From positions 62,001 through 126,000 of the forward strand of contig NZ_JAAIWM010000001.1 of assembly GCF_011008845.1 (NCBI RefSeq): a stretch of DNA of 64,000 bases, written 5' to 3'. Shown in pieces: positions 17,792 to 26,709 of the stretch. Each line of letters begins with the position of its first letter. Within the stretch, counting starts at the first letter, position 1. The stretch is from Bacillus mesophilus (GTDB lineage: Bacteria > Bacillota > Bacilli > Bacillales > SA4). Under the pieces are notes generated by a model. That model was not told where the DNA came from and ran no database searches. It saw nothing but the letters and a program-made list of their open reading frames with translations. The position numbers and the translations under genes were made by a program.

Positions 17792-18690
17792 TATGCATTC
17801 CCCTTCCTATCTAAAACATCTTCCTTTAATAATTGTGTTAACACATTCGCTACAATTTGCCCTGCTGTCTTTGGAGCAACAATTCCCGGTAGACCAGGTG
17901 CTAACAAAGCTTTAATTCCTCTTTTTTCAGCGTAACGAAAATCAGTACCACCTGGCTTAGAAGCTAAATCAATAATTAAGGTGTGAGGTGGCATTTTAGA
18001 AATTACACTAGCTGTTACAATCTGATGAGGAACGGTATTGATGCAAACATCAATATCCTGAACCTCTTGCTCTAAATCTGAAAGTTGAAAAGGTTTCATT
18101 CCCATTTCAAATATCCTTGCAAGATGCTCACTCTTCCTAGCTCCTACCCTGACATTTGCTCCTAACGCTGCGAACGACCTTGCTACACTAAGCCCAACGC
18201 GTCCCATACCTAAGACAACGACATTTGAGCTATGAATTGTCATTTCTGTATGCTGAATCACCATCATAATTGTTCCTTCTACGGTAGGAATTGAGTTATA
18301 AATGGCTACGTCGTCTCGTTCAAATAACTTAACTAATTTTCGGTTTGTAGAATCTACTAGACCATCTAGATAGTTGTTACTAATACCTGAGTAGATCGTA
18401 CAATGCTCTGGTGTCTTGGACATGAGCTCATTCGTTAATACAACTTTTTCATTTGAAAAAATTGTATCAACCTCTCCTTCACTATTTGTGCCGGCTACTG
18501 GTAGGATGATGGCATCAATTTCTGTGAAGTCTACTTCATCTATTTGTTCCTTTGAAGCACCAGTGAAGCCATGATCAAGCTGATCAAAGCCAATTAATGA
18601 AAGCTTTGCATCCAAATCAGTCAGCTTTCGGATGACTTCAAGCTGTCTTGCATCACCACCAATTACTGCTATATGCAATCCAGTTAACAT
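17791..18690 (-). CDS. dpaA: Dipicolinate synthase subunit A
   Basis: 299 residues from the ATG at 18690. An ATG three codons earlier is only two bases from the AAGAAGGTG ribosome site, too close, and the shorter start MLTGLHIAVIGGDARQ matches B. subtilis SpoVFA. The C-terminal half is a Rossmann domain (VLGMGRVGLSVARSFAALGANV) for NADPH; the segment LLAPGLPGIVAPKTAG ends the fold. With DpaB it converts 4-hydroxy-tetrahydrodipicolinate to dipicolinate in the mother cell. A sigma-K-like promoter lies about 80 bases upstream. Confidence 0.94.
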   Translation of the reverse strand: MLTGLHIAVIGGDARQLEVIRKLTDLDAKLSLIGFDQLDHGFTGASKEQIDEVDFTEIDAIILPVAGTNSEGEVDTIFSNEKVVLTNELMSKTPEHCTIYSGISNNYLDGLVDSTNRKLVKLFERDDVAIYNSIPTVEGTIMMVIQHTEMTIHSSNVVVLGMGRVGLSVARSFAALGANVRVGARKSEHLARIFEMGMKPFQLSDLEQEVQDIDVCINTVPHQIVTASVISKMPPHTLIIDLASKPGGTDFRYAEKRGIKALLAPGLPGIVAPKTAGQIVANVLTQLLKEDVLDRKGNA

Positions 18691-18768
18691 GGTTTTCATT
18701 CACCTTCTTTTTGTAATCTGGCAATTTTTAATACAAATGCCTTAACGATTCTGTGCACTTTACTTCAA

Positions 18769-18797
18769 CATCTTATGTAGGAGGCTATTATTAGGTG
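18769..18797 (-). promoter_or_regulatory. Candidate sigma-K promoter of dpaA-dpaB
   Basis: On the minus strand CACC (18794-18797), a 16-base spacer and CATAAGATG (18769-18777) match the sigma-K pattern mACm-16-CATAnnnTA at all but the final base. Late mother-cell expression is established for the B. subtilis spoVF operon. Confidence 0.6.
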
Positions 18798-18883
18798 AAT
18801 AATTATGTTCATTGGAGAAATGGAATATCTCGGTTAGTTACTAGCAGAGCCTATAAAACAGCGATTTAACTTTTTTTATACGA

Positions 18884-18925
18884 AGAAAAAAAGATGCTTT
18901 AAGCCATTTACTGGCTCAAAACATC
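18884..18925 (-). terminator. Terminator of ymxH
   Basis: A 13-bp stem with two G-U pairs (18893-18905 with 18913-18925), 7-base loop, followed by seven U on the minus strand, nine bases after the ymxH stop. Confidence 0.88.
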
Positions 18926-18933
18926 TCTTAGTT

Positions 18934-19194
18934 TTACTTTCTATTTGCGTAAGGAGGATCCTCATGGACATCAATGATAATCATATCTGCACCAATTTTC
19001 TTAATATGATGCCATGGGACTCGAATATCTGTACCTTGTCTCTTAAAACCAAACCATTTTATAGTTGGAATGATGAAAGCCTTAATATGTCCGGTTGTTT
19101 CATCAATTTCAAGATCTGTTTGACCCAGAATCCCTAGACGTTCTGCTCGCTTCATATCAACAATCTCTTTTCCACTTAGCTCACTTAGTCTCAT
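18934..19194 (-). CDS. ymxH: YmxH-type PRC-barrel protein (YlmC/YmxH family)
   Basis: An 86-residue PRC-barrel-like protein with the family opening MRLSELSGKEIVDMKRAERLG in shortened form (LSGKEIVD, RLG.LG..D) and the strand IRVPWHHIKKIGADMIII. Function is unknown; family members are often linked to sporulation or cell-envelope loci. It has its own terminator on each side, so it is a single-gene unit, located between mlpA and dpaA as in B. subtilis. The ribosome site is GGAAGTG. Confidence 0.9.
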   Translation of the reverse strand: MRLSELSGKEIVDMKRAERLGILGQTDLEIDETTGHIKAFIIPTIKWFGFKRQGTDIRVPWHHIKKIGADMIIIDVHEDPPYANRK

Positions 19195-19250
19195 ATCACA
19201 CTTCCTTTTTTTATGGACTATCCCTTAATATATATGTATCGAAAAACTTA

Positions 19251-19287
19251 AAAAAAATGCCTGTAAGATGGTCTCTTACAGACATTT
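19251..19287 (-). terminator. Terminator after mlpA
   Basis: A 14-bp stem with one G-U pair (AAATGTCTGTAAGA with TCTTACAGGCATTT, 5-base loop) followed by TTTTT on the minus strand. It lies about 85 bases after the mlpA stop; the stretch between is locally GC-rich but shows no ORF. Confidence 0.9.
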
Positions 19288-19371
19288 TGTTCTTGGTTAA
19301 GAAATTATACTTTTTCATTTCTTGTTACTTAGCCCGTCATCATTACTGCCGGGGCTCTTGCGCCTTTTGTT

Positions 19372-20610
19372 TTATTGAATAGCCTCGGGTAGCTTTCCAT
19401 CTGGACTCACAAGTGATACTGAAGGTTCTGTATTAAAAATCGTAGTTGCTAGTTGGTTAACAGATTCCTCTGTTACCTCATTAACATATTCCAGAATCTC
19501 ATCTAGCGTTCGATGTCTCTTTAATAGTAGTTCATTCTTCCCATTACGGCTCATCCTACTATTTGTACTTTCAAGACTCAACATTAAACTGCCCTTAATC
19601 TGTTCCTTACTATTTACAAGTTCTTTAGTTGTAATACCTTTATCCATTAACGTAGATAGGGTTTGTTGAATGGTGTCATACAATACATTCAACTGTTGAC
19701 TCCCTGTTCCACCATAAATGGTTAGCATTCCATTATCCTTGAAGGAGGAATGATATGAGTATACAGAGTAAGCTAACCCTCTTTGCTCTCGAACCTCTTG
19801 AAACAGTCGGCTACTCATACTTCCACCTAGAACATTATTTAATACAATGAGGCTATAGATTTTTTCATGCCCAACCTGAAGACCATTGTAACCTAGGCAT
19901 AAATGCGCTTGCTCTGTTTCCTTTTTTCTAGCCAATTTTTCATGATAAAATGTGGGTGCCGATGTTTCAGCCAAATTTTTTCCTGTTTCATAGCTTCCGA
20001 AAAATTGTTCAACTACCTTAATAAACTCTTCGTCAATGTTTCCAGCTATAGAGACAACCACGTTTTCAGGTATATATGTTTCATTCATATAATTTCGTAA
20101 CGTATCACCATTAAATGTAGTAAGAGTTTCCTCTGTTCCAAGGATCGGGTATCCTAGTGCATGATCCTTATAAGCAGCTCTACTTAATAAGTCATGAACG
20201 ATATCATCCGGAGTATCCTCATACATTTTAATTTCCTCGAACACAACATTCTTTTCTTTCTTTAGCTCTTCTTCATCAAAGGTAGAATTAAAGAACATAT
20301 CTGCCAATACCTCTAGGGCATAATTCGCATGCTCATCCAACACCTTTGCATAATAACAGGTATATTCCTTAGAAGTAAAAGCATTCACTTGACCGCCAAT
20401 ACTATCAAATGATTCAGCAATCTCTCGAGCAGAACGTGTTTTTGTTCCTTTAAAGAACATATGTTCAAGGAAGTGAGAAACGCCGTTATTTTCAGGTGTC
20501 TCATTTCTAGAGCCTGTTCCAATCCAAACACCAATTGCTACTGATCTTACGGTTGGAATATTTTCAAGTACGATTCTTACTCCATTTTTGCAGGTAAATT
20601 TTTTAATCAA
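19372..20610 (-). CDS. mlpA: MlpA, M16-family zinc peptidase (processing protease)
   Basis: A 412-residue M16 peptidase. HFLEH at residues 46-50 is the zinc motif and the downstream Glu-rich helix with ENVVFEEI-like sequence supplies the third ligand. The C-terminal lobe shows the RGLAYSVYSY region that binds substrate. In B. subtilis MlpA (YmxG) affects aprE expression, and the gene is next to ylxY and pnp as here. Unlike ymfF/ymfH in the same window it is a complete enzyme in one chain with no inactive partner beside it. Confidence 0.94.
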   Translation of the reverse strand: MIKKFTCKNGVRIVLENIPTVRSVAIGVWIGTGSRNETPENNGVSHFLEHMFFKGTKTRSAREIAESFDSIGGQVNAFTSKEYTCYYAKVLDEHANYALEVLADMFFNSTFDEEELKKEKNVVFEEIKMYEDTPDDIVHDLLSRAAYKDHALGYPILGTEETLTTFNGDTLRNYMNETYIPENVVVSIAGNIDEEFIKVVEQFFGSYETGKNLAETSAPTFYHEKLARKKETEQAHLCLGYNGLQVGHEKIYSLIVLNNVLGGSMSSRLFQEVREQRGLAYSVYSYHSSFKDNGMLTIYGGTGSQQLNVLYDTIQQTLSTLMDKGITTKELVNSKEQIKGSLMLSLESTNSRMSRNGKNELLLKRHRTLDEILEYVNEVTEESVNQLATTIFNTEPSVSLVSPDGKLPEAIQ

Positions 20611-20654
20611 AATCTTTCCTCCTAAATAAGGATCTCTCCTACATGATATGTCTA

Positions 20655-21641
20655 TTATTGCTTTTCTTGTGATATAGGTGGAAGATCTACTCTCTTTTCA
20701 CTCAACAGGTTTGTTACATGACCTAACTTCAAATTCTTTTCTTTTATTCTAACAATGAGTGAATCCAAAGACTTTGCTGTAGAATCTGTAGGGTGCATTA
20801 ATATTAATGCTCCTGGATGAACCTTATTCATCACCCTCTCAATGAGAGTTTCAGGTGTTGGTTTTTGCCAATCAATGGTGTCTACACTCCATAAAATCGT
20901 TCCCAACTCTAATTCTGACGCTATGTTTACTACCTCTTGACGGTAGCTACCGCTTGGTGGTGCAAACCATGTTGGTTTCTTCCCTGTGGTTGCTTCAATG
21001 ACATTATTTGTTGAGACTAATTGCTCGCGTACTAAAGAAGTTGTCATTGTTTTAAGATTAGGGTGATTGTAAGAGTGATTCCCGACTTCATGACCAGCAT
21101 CCACAATCATTTTTGCTAGATCAGGATTTTCTTTGACCCATCGCCCCTCCAGAAAAAACGTAGCACTTACCTTGTGCTTTTTTAAGGTTTCAAGCATAGA
21201 TGGAATGTACTCATTACCCCAAGCAACATTTATGATAAATGACACCATGTGCTTGTCAGGGTGACCTCGATAAATAGGTTCTGGTGGTAAATCAGATAAA
21301 TGAATAGAAGGAGGTACCTCTTTGTACACTAATTTCTTTGAATCAAACATACCTTCTTTTTTCATATTCTCATATGATGCTTCTATATCTACTTTTAACC
21401 CGTTATACCCAGGTGTTGCTTTCCAAACCTTATCTACCTCGGCATTCTGAGGACTTTTCTCATACTTTTCTACATTAGATTTAATTTCGTCGTACAATGA
21501 ATCAACCTGTTTAGATACCATCATCACACTGGGCTGTTTTAGCTCAGATAAATAAAAACTAGTATAGGGATTTTGAACGGACCCCAATGTTACTAATAAT
21601 ATTGAAGAAAAAGTAAATAACTGCAATGTCATTCTTTTCAT
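20655..21641 (-). CDS. ylxY: YlxY, polysaccharide-deacetylase-like protein with degenerate catalytic motif
   Basis: 328 residues with an N-terminal signal/anchor (LFTFSSILLVTLG) and a NodB-type domain from about residue 125. The second NodB motif is present (HEVGNHSYNH) and TWFAPPSGSYRQE matches motif 3, but motif 1, normally TFDDG, reads FIINVAWGN, so the catalytic Asp and a metal Asp are missing. B. subtilis YlxY shares this change. It is therefore probably inactive as a deacetylase or uses another chemistry. It lies between pnp and mlpA as in B. subtilis. Its AAGGGGG ribosome site can pair with an upstream CCCCCTT. Confidence 0.9.
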   Translation of the reverse strand: MKRMTLQLFTFSSILLVTLGSVQNPYTSFYLSELKQPSVMMVSKQVDSLYDEIKSNVEKYEKSPQNAEVDKVWKATPGYNGLKVDIEASYENMKKEGMFDSKKLVYKEVPPSIHLSDLPPEPIYRGHPDKHMVSFIINVAWGNEYIPSMLETLKKHKVSATFFLEGRWVKENPDLAKMIVDAGHEVGNHSYNHPNLKTMTTSLVREQLVSTNNVIEATTGKKPTWFAPPSGSYRQEVVNIASELELGTILWSVDTIDWQKPTPETLIERVMNKVHPGALILMHPTDSTAKSLDSLIVRIKEKNLKLGHVTNLLSEKRVDLPPISQEKQ

Positions 21642-21863
21642 TTTTTAACATCCCCCTTGTAAATAAAAATATGTAAAAGGGGGACAAGGTAGAACAAAAA
21701 GCTCAGGCGCTCCTTAGCTTCAGGCATAGCAAATGTTCCTTGAAGAGAAAAAAGATGATCTTCCCTTTTACTCTTCAAGTGGTATCCCGGTCTATCTGGC
21801 GCTTTATTTAAATTATAGAAAATAATAAAAAGAAAAAAATTACTTGTAATTGCTTATTCTTGA
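21642..21863. repeat. Intergenic region with several hairpins, possible degenerate repeat
   Basis: This gene-free stretch upstream of ylxY holds a 9-bp inverted repeat CTTGAAGAG/CTCTTCAAG (21739-21747 with 21771-21779), the hexamer GGCGCT near both ends (about 21712 and 21800), and a 7-bp CCCCCTT/AAGGGGG pairing (21652-21658 with 21677-21683) that would hide the ylxY ribosome site. The outline resembles a worn intergenic repeat of Bacillaceae, but I cannot confirm copies elsewhere. No strong promoter is visible. Confidence 0.35.
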
Positions 21864-21890
21864 ACAAAAAGAAGCCGGATTCCCAGCTTC
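21864..21890 (-). terminator. Terminator downstream of pnp
   Basis: GAAGCTGG pairs with CCGGCTTC (one G-U pair, 4-base loop) and is followed by TTTTTG on the minus strand, about 100 bases after the pnp stop. The 100 bases between contain nothing I recognise. Confidence 0.85.
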
Positions 21891-21989
21891 TTCTTAAGGT
21901 TTTATTCGGCATCTCTGCCTATAAAGCCCAATGGTTACACTACGAAAAGCTAGTTCTCAGAACACTAGACTTCTCAGCTTCACCCTGCT

Positions 21990-24104
21990 TTAAGATGTTG
22001 GGTTGGCATCCTTTTGCTCTTTTAGCACGACTTTACGTGAGAGGTTAACACGACCTTGCTTGTCTACTTCCGTTACCTTCACTAGGATCTCATCACCGAT
22101 TGACACGACATCTTCCACTTTTCCAACTCGCTCTTCAGCCAGCTCAGAAATATGTACGAGCCCATCTTTCCCGCTAAATAGCTCTACAAATGCACCAAAC
22201 TTTTCAATTCTTTTTACTTTTCCTAGATACATCTGCCCAACTTCAACTTCTCGGACAATATCTTCGATAATCTTTTTAGCTTTTTGGTTCATGTCTTCAT
22301 GAATAGAAGAGATAAATACTGTTCCATCCTGTTCTATATCAATCTTAACACCAGTCTCTTCAATAATTTTATTGATTTGCTTACCACTTGGTCCAATGAC
22401 ATCTCTAATTTTATCTGGGTTGATCGACATTGTTAGGATTTTTGGAGCATATTGTGACAGCTGAGCACGTGGTTCGTTAATTACGCTTAACATATGCTCT
22501 AAGATGTGTAGTCTTCCTGTTCTAGCTTGTGTTAAGGCTTCCTCTAAAATTTCGCGGGATAAGCCTTCAATTTTTATATCCATTTGAAGAGCTGTTACAC
22601 CTTTAGAAGTACCTGCTACTTTGAAATCCATATCCCCTAAATGATCTTCCATTCCTTGAATATCCGATAAAATGGTATAATGCTCGCCCTTTTTAACAAG
22701 CCCCATTGCAATACCTGCTACCGGTGCTTTAATCGGTACTCCTGCATCCATCATTGCTAATGTACTTGCGCAAATACTTGCCTGAGAAGTAGAACCATTA
22801 GATTCTAGAACTTCAGAAACCAAGCGGATTGTATATGGAAAATCCTTTTCAGAAGGAATAATCGGCTCAAGAGCACGTTCACCTAAAGCACCATGTCCTA
22901 TTTCACGACGACCTGGTCCTCTCATTGGACCTGTTTCTCCAACACTAAAGAGTGGGAAGTTATAATGATGCATGAAACGCTTTTCCTCTTCTACACCTAG
23001 TCCATCTAAGATTTGCACATCTCCTAAAGCTCCTAATGTACAAATACTTAATGCCTGGGTTTGTCCTCTAGTAAATAGACCTGATCCATGTGTTCTTGGC
23101 AATAGACCAATTTCTGAAGCAAGTGGACGGATTTCATCCTACTTTCTTCCATCCGGACGAACCTTCTCTTGTGTGATCAGGCGACGCACCTCTTCTTTTA
23201 CGAGCATATAAAGAACTTCAGAAACCTGTTTTAAGACGCTTCCCTCAACTTCTTTTGCTTCGTATTGAGCAAGAACTTCTTTTCTTACTTCATTAATTGC
23301 ATCTTCACGAGCATGCTTTTCAAAAACTTGAACAGCCTTATTTAATTTTACCTCAGCTAGTTCACGAACTTCTTGCTCGATTGTAGCATCAACTTGATAA
23401 AGAACAACTTCACGTTTCTCTTTACCAACCTTTGCAATAATTGATTCTTGGAACTCAATAAGGCGTTTAATTTCTTCATGACCAAACATAATTGCTTCAA
23501 GCATAATTTCTTCTGGTACTTCATCTGCACCAGCTTCTACCATGTTAATAGCATCCTTTGTACCAGCTACAACTAGATGGATGTCAGACTTCTCCATTAG
23601 TTCAACAGATGGGTTAATGATAAACTCATCATTTACTCTTCCCACTGTTACTCCAGCGATTGGTCCTTCAAACGGGATATCAGATACACTTAGTGCTAAA
23701 GATGAACCGAACATTGCAGCCATCTCAGAAGAACAATCCTGATCAACACTCATTACAATACTAATAACCTGTACTTCATTACGGAAGCCCTCAGCAAATA
23801 ACGGACGAATTGGACGGTCAATTAAACGACTTGCTAAAATTGCCTTTTCACTTGGACGTCCTTCACGCTTAATAAAGCCTCCAGGAATCTTACCAACTGC
23901 ATATAAGCGTTCTTCATAATTTACTGTTAGAGGAAAGAAGCTTAAATCCTTTGGTTCTTTTGATGCAGTTGCTGTAGATAAAACTGCAGTATCACCGTAA
24001 CGAATCATTACTGCTCCACTCGCTTGTTTTGCGAATTGTCCTACTTCAACTGTTAGTGGACGACCTGCCCAATTGGTGGAAAATATTTGTTTTTCTTGTC
24101 CCAT
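21990..24104 (-). pseudogene. pnp: Polyribonucleotide nucleotidyltransferase interrupted by an in-frame TAG
   Basis: The full frame encodes 704 codons of PNPase, the phosphorolytic 3'-5' exonuclease of mRNA decay. Codons 1-321 (to 23142) hold the first RNase PH domain and the helical domain. Then comes TAG at 23139-23141, after which the same frame continues without any other defect to 21990: second RNase PH domain ([23 protein letters not shown]), KH domain ([16 protein letters not shown]) and S1 domain ([15 protein letters not shown]). The stop replaces the residue between RPDGRK and DEIRP, normally Val. No ribosome site precedes the next start-like codon, a TTG 12 codons on. Bases read AAG-TAG-GAT where AAA-GTA-GAT is expected, so one lost A plus one gained G would explain it. 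Either a real nonsense mutation or a sequencing error. Confidence 0.85.
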
Positions 24105-24290
24105 ATATGTACCCCTCTCTTGCTTTAAAAGTTCCTATGTATTTTTCAAATTAAATAATAAGCCAATAGTTAGTATTTCCTATAATATCTAAAACATATC
24201 AATTGTCTGCATATATGTAAATATTTTTTGTAATAAAACCCATAAAACGTACTATAAATGTAATGTATTGGAAAATTTATTTAGGATAAT

Positions 24291-24320
24291 AAAAAAGCGG
24301 GATTACAATCCCGCTTTTTT
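24291..24320 (-). terminator. Terminator of rpsO
   Basis: A perfect 14-bp palindrome (AAAAAAGCGGGATT with AATCCCGCTTTTTT) with U run. A second small hairpin, GGGAAC/GTTCCC, sits between it and the rpsO stop. The remaining 185 bases up to pnp show no convincing promoter; a weak TTTACA-17-TATGTT is the best guess. Confidence 0.93.
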
Positions 24321-24353
24321 ACTAGGGAACAAAGTTCCCCTAAAAACGTCCTA

Positions 24354-24623
24354 TTATCTACGTAAACCAAGCTTGTTGATTAGCTCGCGATAACGAGTAA
24401 CGTCTTTGTTTCTTAAGTAGTTAAGTAAGTTACGACGCTTACCTACCATCTTTAAAAGACCACGACGTGAATGGTGATCCTTCTTGTGCGTGCGTAAATG
24501 ATCATTTAACGTGTTGATTTGCTCTGTTAGGACAGCAATCTGTACTTCTGGTGATCCTGTATCAGAAGCGTGAGTTTTGTACTCACTAATGATTTCATTT
24601 TTGCGTTCTTGTGTTAAAGCCAT
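24354..24623 (-). CDS. rpsO: Ribosomal protein S15
   Basis: 89 residues from the ATG at 24623, which has GGAGGTG six bases upstream; the in-frame ATG three codons earlier lies inside the ribosome site. S15 binds 16S rRNA helix 22 early in 30S assembly. [26 protein letters not shown] is the RNA-binding core (broken here only in naming: [21 protein letters not shown]) and the end INKLGLRR is diagnostic. It has its own promoter, a structured leader and a strong terminator, as in other Bacillaceae where it stands before pnp. Confidence 0.98.
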   Translation of the reverse strand: MALTQERKNEIISEYKTHASDTGSPEVQIAVLTEQINTLNDHLRTHKKDHHSRRGLLKMVGKRRNLLNYLRNKDVTRYRELINKLGLRR

Positions 24624-24712
24624 CCTTTTCACCTCCTAATTTTCATCCCCGATTACCGAGCAAGCGTCGGTGATTCGACTTGCCAAGCAATGGTTCATAA
24701 CATACGCTTATT
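24624..24712 (-). promoter_or_regulatory. Structured rpsO leader, possible S15 autoregulatory site
   Basis: The roughly 85-base leader holds the hairpin GCAAGTCG (24676-24683) with CGACGCTTGC (24660-24669). S15 represses its own mRNA in E. coli and in Geobacillus through leader structures that differ between phyla; whether this one is bound by S15 is inferred. Confidence 0.45.
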
Positions 24713-24741
24713 ATCATACCTAATCTAGCTTCATATTGCAA
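24713..24741 (-). promoter_or_regulatory. Sigma-A promoter of rpsO
   Basis: TTGCAA (24736-24741), 17-base spacer, TATGAT (24713-24718) on the minus strand. It starts just before the ribF stop, so it overlaps the gene end. Confidence 0.82.
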
Positions 24742-24746
24742 GTCTA

Positions 24747-25691
24747 TTATAACTTCACCTTGAAGAATTCCTTTGCTTCCTTAACATCCTCATGAATTCT
24801 TGTTACAAGCTCCTGAATTCCATTAAACTTCTGCTCATCCCTAATTCTATTATGGAAGATTAATTCTACAGATTCACCATATATATTCTGATCAAAATCA
24901 AAGAGGTGGACTTCAATAGATTTTTCAGTAAGTTTTTGATGAAAGGTTGGTTTATAACCAATATTACAAACCCCTTTATAATACTCACCAAGAACATTTA
25001 ACTCAACAGCATATACACCTGTTTTAGGAAGGTGGTAAGGCTCTACAAGTCCGATATTCGCTGTTGGAAATCCTATTGTGGATCCACGTTTTTCACCATG
25101 AACTATTTTTCCCCTAATGTTATAGAACCTTCCTAGTAGATTCGGTATTTCGTTAACCTGGCCATTTTCAAGAAGCTTTCTAATATAGGATGAACTAATT
25201 TTTTCACTTTGGAGGTGGACCTTATCAATGACAGTTTGTGTGAATTGACCTCGAGAGTGAAACGGAATTGTTTCCATTGTTCCCTTCCCCATTTTCCCAT
25301 AAGTAAAATCAAAGCCAGCCACAACATGTTTTACATTCAAGTTAATTATATATTCATCAACAAATTCTTGAGGAAGTAATTGAGAAAACTCTTCCGAAAA
25401 ATCTACGATATATAATTCATCGATTCCAAGCTTCTCGATGGCTTCAATTTTTTCATGCAGTGGGGTTAGCATATGTTGAATCGCTTGCTCTTTCCTTAAG
25501 ATAACTGAAGGATGAGGATGAAAGGTCATAACGGCACTCTTGATTCCTTTTTGTCCTGCCAATTCCTTCGCAGTTAAAATTACCTTCTGATGCCCAATAT
25601 GTACACCATCAAAATAACCAAAGGCCATCACCTTTTGAGCCTGCATCTTATTTGCAATTTTTGGGGGATGGCTTAAATAAATTGTTTCCAC
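24747..25691 (-). CDS. ribF: Bifunctional riboflavin kinase/FAD synthetase
   Basis: 314 residues from a GTG at 25691 with AAGGTGA five bases upstream; a GTG three codons earlier lies within that site. The N-terminal FMN adenylyltransferase domain has FGYFDGVHIGHQ near residue 25 and SSSYIRKLL near residue 160; the C-terminal riboflavin kinase domain has GSTIGFPTANI and GVCNIGYKPTF. It makes FMN and FAD. It follows truB by 31 bases, closing the translation operon as in B. subtilis (ribC). Confidence 0.95.
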   Translation of the reverse strand: METIYLSHPPKIANKMQAQKVMAFGYFDGVHIGHQKVILTAKELAGQKGIKSAVMTFHPHPSVILRKEQAIQHMLTPLHEKIEAIEKLGIDELYIVDFSEEFSQLLPQEFVDEYIINLNVKHVVAGFDFTYGKMGKGTMETIPFHSRGQFTQTVIDKVHLQSEKISSSYIRKLLENGQVNEIPNLLGRFYNIRGKIVHGEKRGSTIGFPTANIGLVEPYHLPKTGVYAVELNVLGEYYKGVCNIGYKPTFHQKLTEKSIEVHLFDFDQNIYGESVELIFHNRIRDEQKFNGIQELVTRIHEDVKEAKEFFKVKL

Positions 25692-25722
25692 GTCGATCAC
25701 CTTATTTCTAGTAATACCCCAC

Positions 25723-26631
25723 CTAAATGTATAGAACCTTTGTTGGTTTCATTAACCCTGGCTTAGTAGGGTGTTTTTCATAGATAGCAAGGGCTTGGCC
25801 TGATTGATCTAATAACAGTACTTGATGATGCTCCTCAAGAATAGGAGACGTTTCCAGCACTGCACCATTCCTGACTTTTACTGCTACTTTATCATCAATT
25901 TCCAAGTTAGGCAAATGCTTAAGTGCTCGTTCAATCGGGATTAATATCGAATCTATTGCTCCAGTTTCCATTGCCTGCTCAATTTCTTCAAACGTTGAAC
26001 ATTCATCTAATTGAAAAGGGCCAGAGGCAGTCCTAACAAGATGTGACATGTGCGCTGGATAGCCAAGCTCCTCTCCGATCGTAACGGCTAGGGTTCTGAC
26101 ATATGTTCCTTTACTACAAGTAACCTTAAATGAAAAGCTGATTTGATTTCCCTCAAAGGAATCCCGATCATCTAATAAATTTAGGTCATATATTGTGATA
26201 TCTCTCGATGGACGTTCAATCGTTTGTCCTTTTCTTGCATACTCATATAATTTTTTTCCATTTACTTTAACTGCAGAATACATAGGAGGAGTTTGTTTAA
26301 TCTCACCGGTTAACTTATGTAGAACCTGTAAAATTTCATCTCGGGTAATGACTCGGTCAACAGGAACTTCCTTTACTGTTTCACCTGATGCGTCTTCAGT
26401 GGTAGTGGAATAACCTAATGTGACCTCGCCCACATAGGTTTTACTGTCACCCGTCATGTACTCTGCTATTTTGGTTGCTCTTCCAATACAAATTGGAAGA
26501 ACCCCAGTTACGTCTGGGTCTAATGTCCCTGTATGACCGACCTTTTTGGTTTTCAGTATTTTTCGTAGTTTAAACACACAATCATGAGAGGTTAATCCTT
26601 TAGGCTTATGTAATAAAAGTATTCCTTCCAT
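25723..26631 (-). CDS. truB: tRNA pseudouridine(55) synthase
   Basis: 302 residues from the ATG at 26631 with GGAGGT four bases upstream. TruB makes the universal pseudouridine 55 of the tRNA T-loop. GHTGTLDPDVTGVLP holds the catalytic Asp near residue 39, and CSKGTYVRTL is a second family motif; the PUA-like C-terminal domain follows. A strong palindrome lies between rbfA and truB. Confidence 0.96.
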   Translation of the reverse strand: MEGILLLHKPKGLTSHDCVFKLRKILKTKKVGHTGTLDPDVTGVLPICIGRATKIAEYMTGDSKTYVGEVTLGYSTTTEDASGETVKEVPVDRVITRDEILQVLHKLTGEIKQTPPMYSAVKVNGKKLYEYARKGQTIERPSRDITIYDLNLLDDRDSFEGNQISFSFKVTCSKGTYVRTLAVTIGEELGYPAHMSHLVRTASGPFQLDECSTFEEIEQAMETGAIDSILIPIERALKHLPNLEIDDKVAVKVRNGAVLETSPILEEHHQVLLLDQSGQALAIYEKHPTKPGLMKPTKVLYI

Positions 26632-26667
26632 TTTTACCTCCAAAAGCTATTGATTTGATTAAACAAA

Positions 26668-26694
26668 ACTGGATAGACTTTTTGTCTATCCAGT
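26668..26694 (-). terminator. Hairpin between rbfA and truB, terminator-like
   Basis: A perfect 11-bp stem (ACTGGATAGAC with GTCTATCCAGT, 5-base loop) followed by TTTGTTTAAT on the minus strand. The U run is interrupted, so it may only attenuate or protect the upstream mRNA end. Confidence 0.6.
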
Positions 26695-26709
26695 GTTTGT
26701 TAATCATCA

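Noticed and set aside
23139..23141. TAG in pnp as a recoded amino acid (pyrrolysine or other)
   Set aside because: Other genes in the window (spoIIIE, dpaB, rnpM) end normally with TAG, no pyl genes are here, and the sequence AAG-TAG-GAT is better explained by paired small indels or a mutation.
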